7,510 nt of DNA from Burkholderiales bacterium (lineage in GTDB: Bacteria > Pseudomonadota > Gammaproteobacteria > Burkholderiales > Burkholderiaceae_C). The stretch is taken from positions 1 to 7,510 of the forward strand of contig JAABPT010000054.1 in the NCBI GenBank assembly GCA_011391855.1, written 5' to 3'. The translations under genes and the position numbers were made by a program. Under the pieces are notes generated by a model. The model was given only the letters and a program-made list of their open reading frames with translations, had not been told where the DNA came from and did no database searches. This document shows positions 5,693 to 7,510 of this stretch, piece after piece; the first letter of the stretch is position 1; the number at the start of each line of letters is the position of its first letter.

Positions 5693-7510
5693 TGTCGATC
5701 ACGGGCCACTTGCGGCTGGGGGCCGGGCTGCAGCGGGCGCCGCTGATCCTGCAGACCGAGGCCGCCGAATGCGGCCTGGCCTGCCTGGCCATGGTGGCAG
5801 GCGCGCACGGCCTGGCCACCGACCTGCCGACGCTGCGCCAGCGTTTTTCGCTCTCGCTCAAGGGCGTGACCCTGGCCGACCTGGTGCGCATGGCCGAGAC
5901 CCTGCAGTTCAATTCACGTGCACTGCGCGCTGAACTGGACGAACTGGACCAGCTGCAAATGCCCTGCATCCTGCACTGGGACCTGAACCATTTCGTGGTG
6001 CTGGTGTCCGTGAAGCGCGGCGAGGCCGTGATCCACGACCCGGCGCGCGGCCTGCGGCGGCTGAAGATGGACGAGCTGTCGCGCCACTTCACCGGCGTAG
6101 CGCTGGAACTGCAGCCCGCGCCGGGCTTCGTGCCCGCCGTCGAACGCCAGCGCGTGACGCTGCGCCAGCTGCTAGGGCCGGTGAGCGGGCTGAAACGTTC
6201 GCTGGTGCAGATTCTGGTGCTGGCGCTGGCGCTCGAAGTCTTCGTGCTGCTGAGCCCCTTCTTCATGCAGTGGGTGGTGGACGGCGTGATCGTCAGCGCC
6301 GACCGCGACCTGCTCGTCACGTTGGGCGTGGGCTTCACCTTGCTGGTGCTGATCCAGACCGCCACCGCGGCGGCGCGGTCGTGGGCGGTGCTGGTGCTTT
6401 CGGCCACGCTGAACCTGCAGTGGCTGGTGAATGTCTTCGCGCATCTCATGCGGCTGCCGGTGGGCTGGTTCGAAAAGCGCCATGCCGGCGACATCTGGTC
6501 GCGCTTCGGCTCGGTGCAGCAGATCCAGAAGACGCTCACCACCAGCTTCATCGAGGCCGTGCTCGACGGCGCACTGGTGCTGCTGACGCTGGCGATGATG
6601 CTGCTGTACAGCGTGAAGCTCACGCTGGTGGCGCTGGCCGCGGTGGCGGGTTATGCGCTGCTGCGCTGGGCCTTCTTCCGGCCGCTGCGCGAGGCCAGCG
6701 AGGAAGCGCTGGTCTTCGAGGCCAACCAGGCCAGCCACTTCCTGGAGTCGCTGCGCGGCATGCTGGCCATCAAGCTGTTCAACGCCCAGGCCGACCGCCA
6801 GTCGCGATTTTCCAGCCTGGTGGTCGACACCATGAATGCCGGCATCGCCATCCGCAAGCTGGAACTGCTGTTCGCCGTGCTGCACCGCCTGTTGTTCGGG
6901 CTGGAGCGCGTGGCGGTGGTGTGGATCGGCGCGCTGCTGGTGATGGACCGCCACCTCACGGTGGGCATGCTGTTCGCCTTTTTCGCCTACAAGGAAACCT
7001 TTGCCACGCGCGTGAGCGGCCTCATCGACAAGGCGGTGGAACTGCGCATGCTGCGGCTGCAGGGCGAGCGGCTGGCCGATATCGTGCTCACCGCGCCCGA
7101 AGCCGACACCGGCGTGCCGCAGCCGGGCGGGCACGGCGCGGCCGATATCGAACTGCGCAACGTGAGCTTTCGCTACGCCGACGGCGAACCCGACGTGCTG
7201 CGCGGCGTGAGCCTGAAGGTGGAGGCCGGCGAAGCGGTGGCCATCGTCGGCCCCTCGGGCTGCGGCAAGACGACGCTGCTGAAACTGATGCTCGGCCTGC
7301 ACGCACCCGACAGCGGCGAGGTGCTGTTGGGCGGCGTGCCGCTGGCCCGCGTGGGGCTGCGTGCCTGGCGCGACCGCATGGGTGTGGTGATGCAGGACGA
7401 GCCGCTGTTTTCGGGTTCGATCGCCGACAACATCTGCTTTTTCAGCCCCGAGCCCGACCCTGCCTGGCTGGAGCAATGCTCGCGCGTGGCCGCGGTGCAC
7501 GACGAGATCG
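5692..7510 (+). CDS. C39-peptidase ABC exporter (bacteriocin-processing type), 3' end outside window
   Basis: The frame is open from the ATG at 5692 to the window end (606 codons); family members are usually about 700 residues, so roughly 100 are missing. RBS GGGGAG at 5677-5682. Residues ~14-140 form the C39 cysteine peptidase: Gln21, Cys27 in QTEAAECGLACL, His100 in HWDLNHFVVL, and Asp116 in HDPARG, so the domain looks catalytically competent. A six-span exporter membrane domain follows (hydrophobic segments from about 171 to 435). The nucleotide-binding domain starts near 485, with Walker A GPSGCGKTT (520-528) and Q-loop Gln568 in VMQDEPLF; the signature and Walker B lie beyond the window. 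The family removes double-glycine leaders while exporting the peptide. The peptide encoded at 4179-4346 is the obvious substrate. Resembles CvaB/colicin V-type exporters in arrangement (HlyD gene first). Confidence 0.95.
   Translation, partial: MSITGHLRLGAGLQRAPLILQTEAAECGLACLAMVAGAHGLATDLPTLRQRFSLSLKGVTLADLVRMAETLQFNSRALRAELDELDQLQMPCILHWDLNHFVVLVSVKRGEAVIHDPARGLRRLKMDELSRHFTGVALELQPAPGFVPAVERQRVTLRQLLGPVSGLKRSLVQILVLALALEVFVLLSPFFMQWVVDGVIVSADRDLLVTLGVGFTLLVLIQTATAAARSWAVLVLSATLNLQWLVNVFAHLMRLPVGWFEKRHAGDIWSRFGSVQQIQKTLTTSFIEAVLDGALVLLTLAMMLLYSVKLTLVALAAVAGYALLRWAFFRPLREASEEALVFEANQASHFLESLRGMLAIKLFNAQADRQSRFSSLVVDTMNAGIAIRKLELLFAVLHRLLFGLERVAVVWIGALLVMDRHLTVGMLFAFFAYKETFATRVSGLIDKAVELRMLRLQGERLADIVLTAPEADTGVPQPGGHGAADIELRNVSFRYADGEPDVLRGVSLKVEAGEAVAIVGPSGCGKTTLLKLMLGLHAPDSGEVLLGGVPLARVGLRAWRDRMGVVMQDEPLFSGSIADNICFFSPEPDPAWLEQCSRVAAVHDEI

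Noticed and set aside
5547..6623. Minus-strand open frame (358 codons) across the HlyD/ABC junction
   Set aside because: Ser/Thr/Arg-rich low-complexity translation with no domain, spanning two coupled plus-strand genes.
6172..7500. Minus-strand open frame (442 codons) opposite the C39 ABC exporter
   Set aside because: Composition is dominated by His, Gln and Arg, typical of antisense frames. The plus strand carries intact peptidase and ABC motifs over the same bases.
1..7510. CRISPR arrays, tRNA/rRNA genes, insertion sequences
   Set aside because: No regularly spaced repeats, no cloverleaf or rRNA-like stretch and no transposase-like frame or terminal inverted repeats were seen.

Overview
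The window is GC-rich DNA with strong G/C preference at third codon positions. Genes are packed tightly, with ATGA stop/start overlaps, and one of them encodes an acyl-homoserine-lactone-type LuxR regulator. The style fits a betaproteobacterium, most likely Burkholderiales (Comamonadaceae or a relative). That placement is inferred from sequence character, not from a marker gene.

Left part (1-2785, + strand): a tight three-gene operon. It holds the 3' portion of a TAP-type alpha/beta hydrolase (its start is outside the window), a NatA-like ABC ATPase, and a NatB-like ABC-2 permease. Both junctions are 4-bp ATGA overlaps, so the three are probably co-translated. They look like an exporter or efflux unit with an associated hydrolase, separate from what follows.

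Middle part (2813-4048): a 138-residue protein of unknown family on the minus strand is divergent from a LuxR-family regulator on the plus strand. The latter has an autoinducer-binding domain and a C-terminal GerE-type helix-turn-helix, and the synthase gene is not present. The shared 105-bp intergenic region carries a lux-box-like element.

Right part (4049-7510, + strand): the most interesting region. Downstream of luxR is a second lux-box-like element matching the first at 13 of 16 core positions. An RBS-proximal hairpin and a strong Shine-Dalgarno follow, and then a 55-codon gene. Its product has a double-glycine leader (residues 1-35) and a 20-residue cysteine-free core that begins and ends with the same hexapeptide, LPRGGW. 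After a short gap with two GC-rich hairpins come an HlyD-type periplasmic adaptor and a C39-peptidase ABC transporter with an intact Cys/His/Asp triad. The transporter is cut by the window end, inside its nucleotide-binding domain.

Taken together, 3264-7510 reads as a self-contained secreted-peptide system. The LuxR protein probably activates its own gene and the peptide operon. The C39 domain cleaves the leader at Gly-Gly during export, and HlyD links the exporter to an outer-membrane channel encoded elsewhere. The peptide resembles no bacteriocin or pheromone family I can name. It could be a microcin-like toxin or a second, peptide-based signal downstream of an acyl-HSL circuit.
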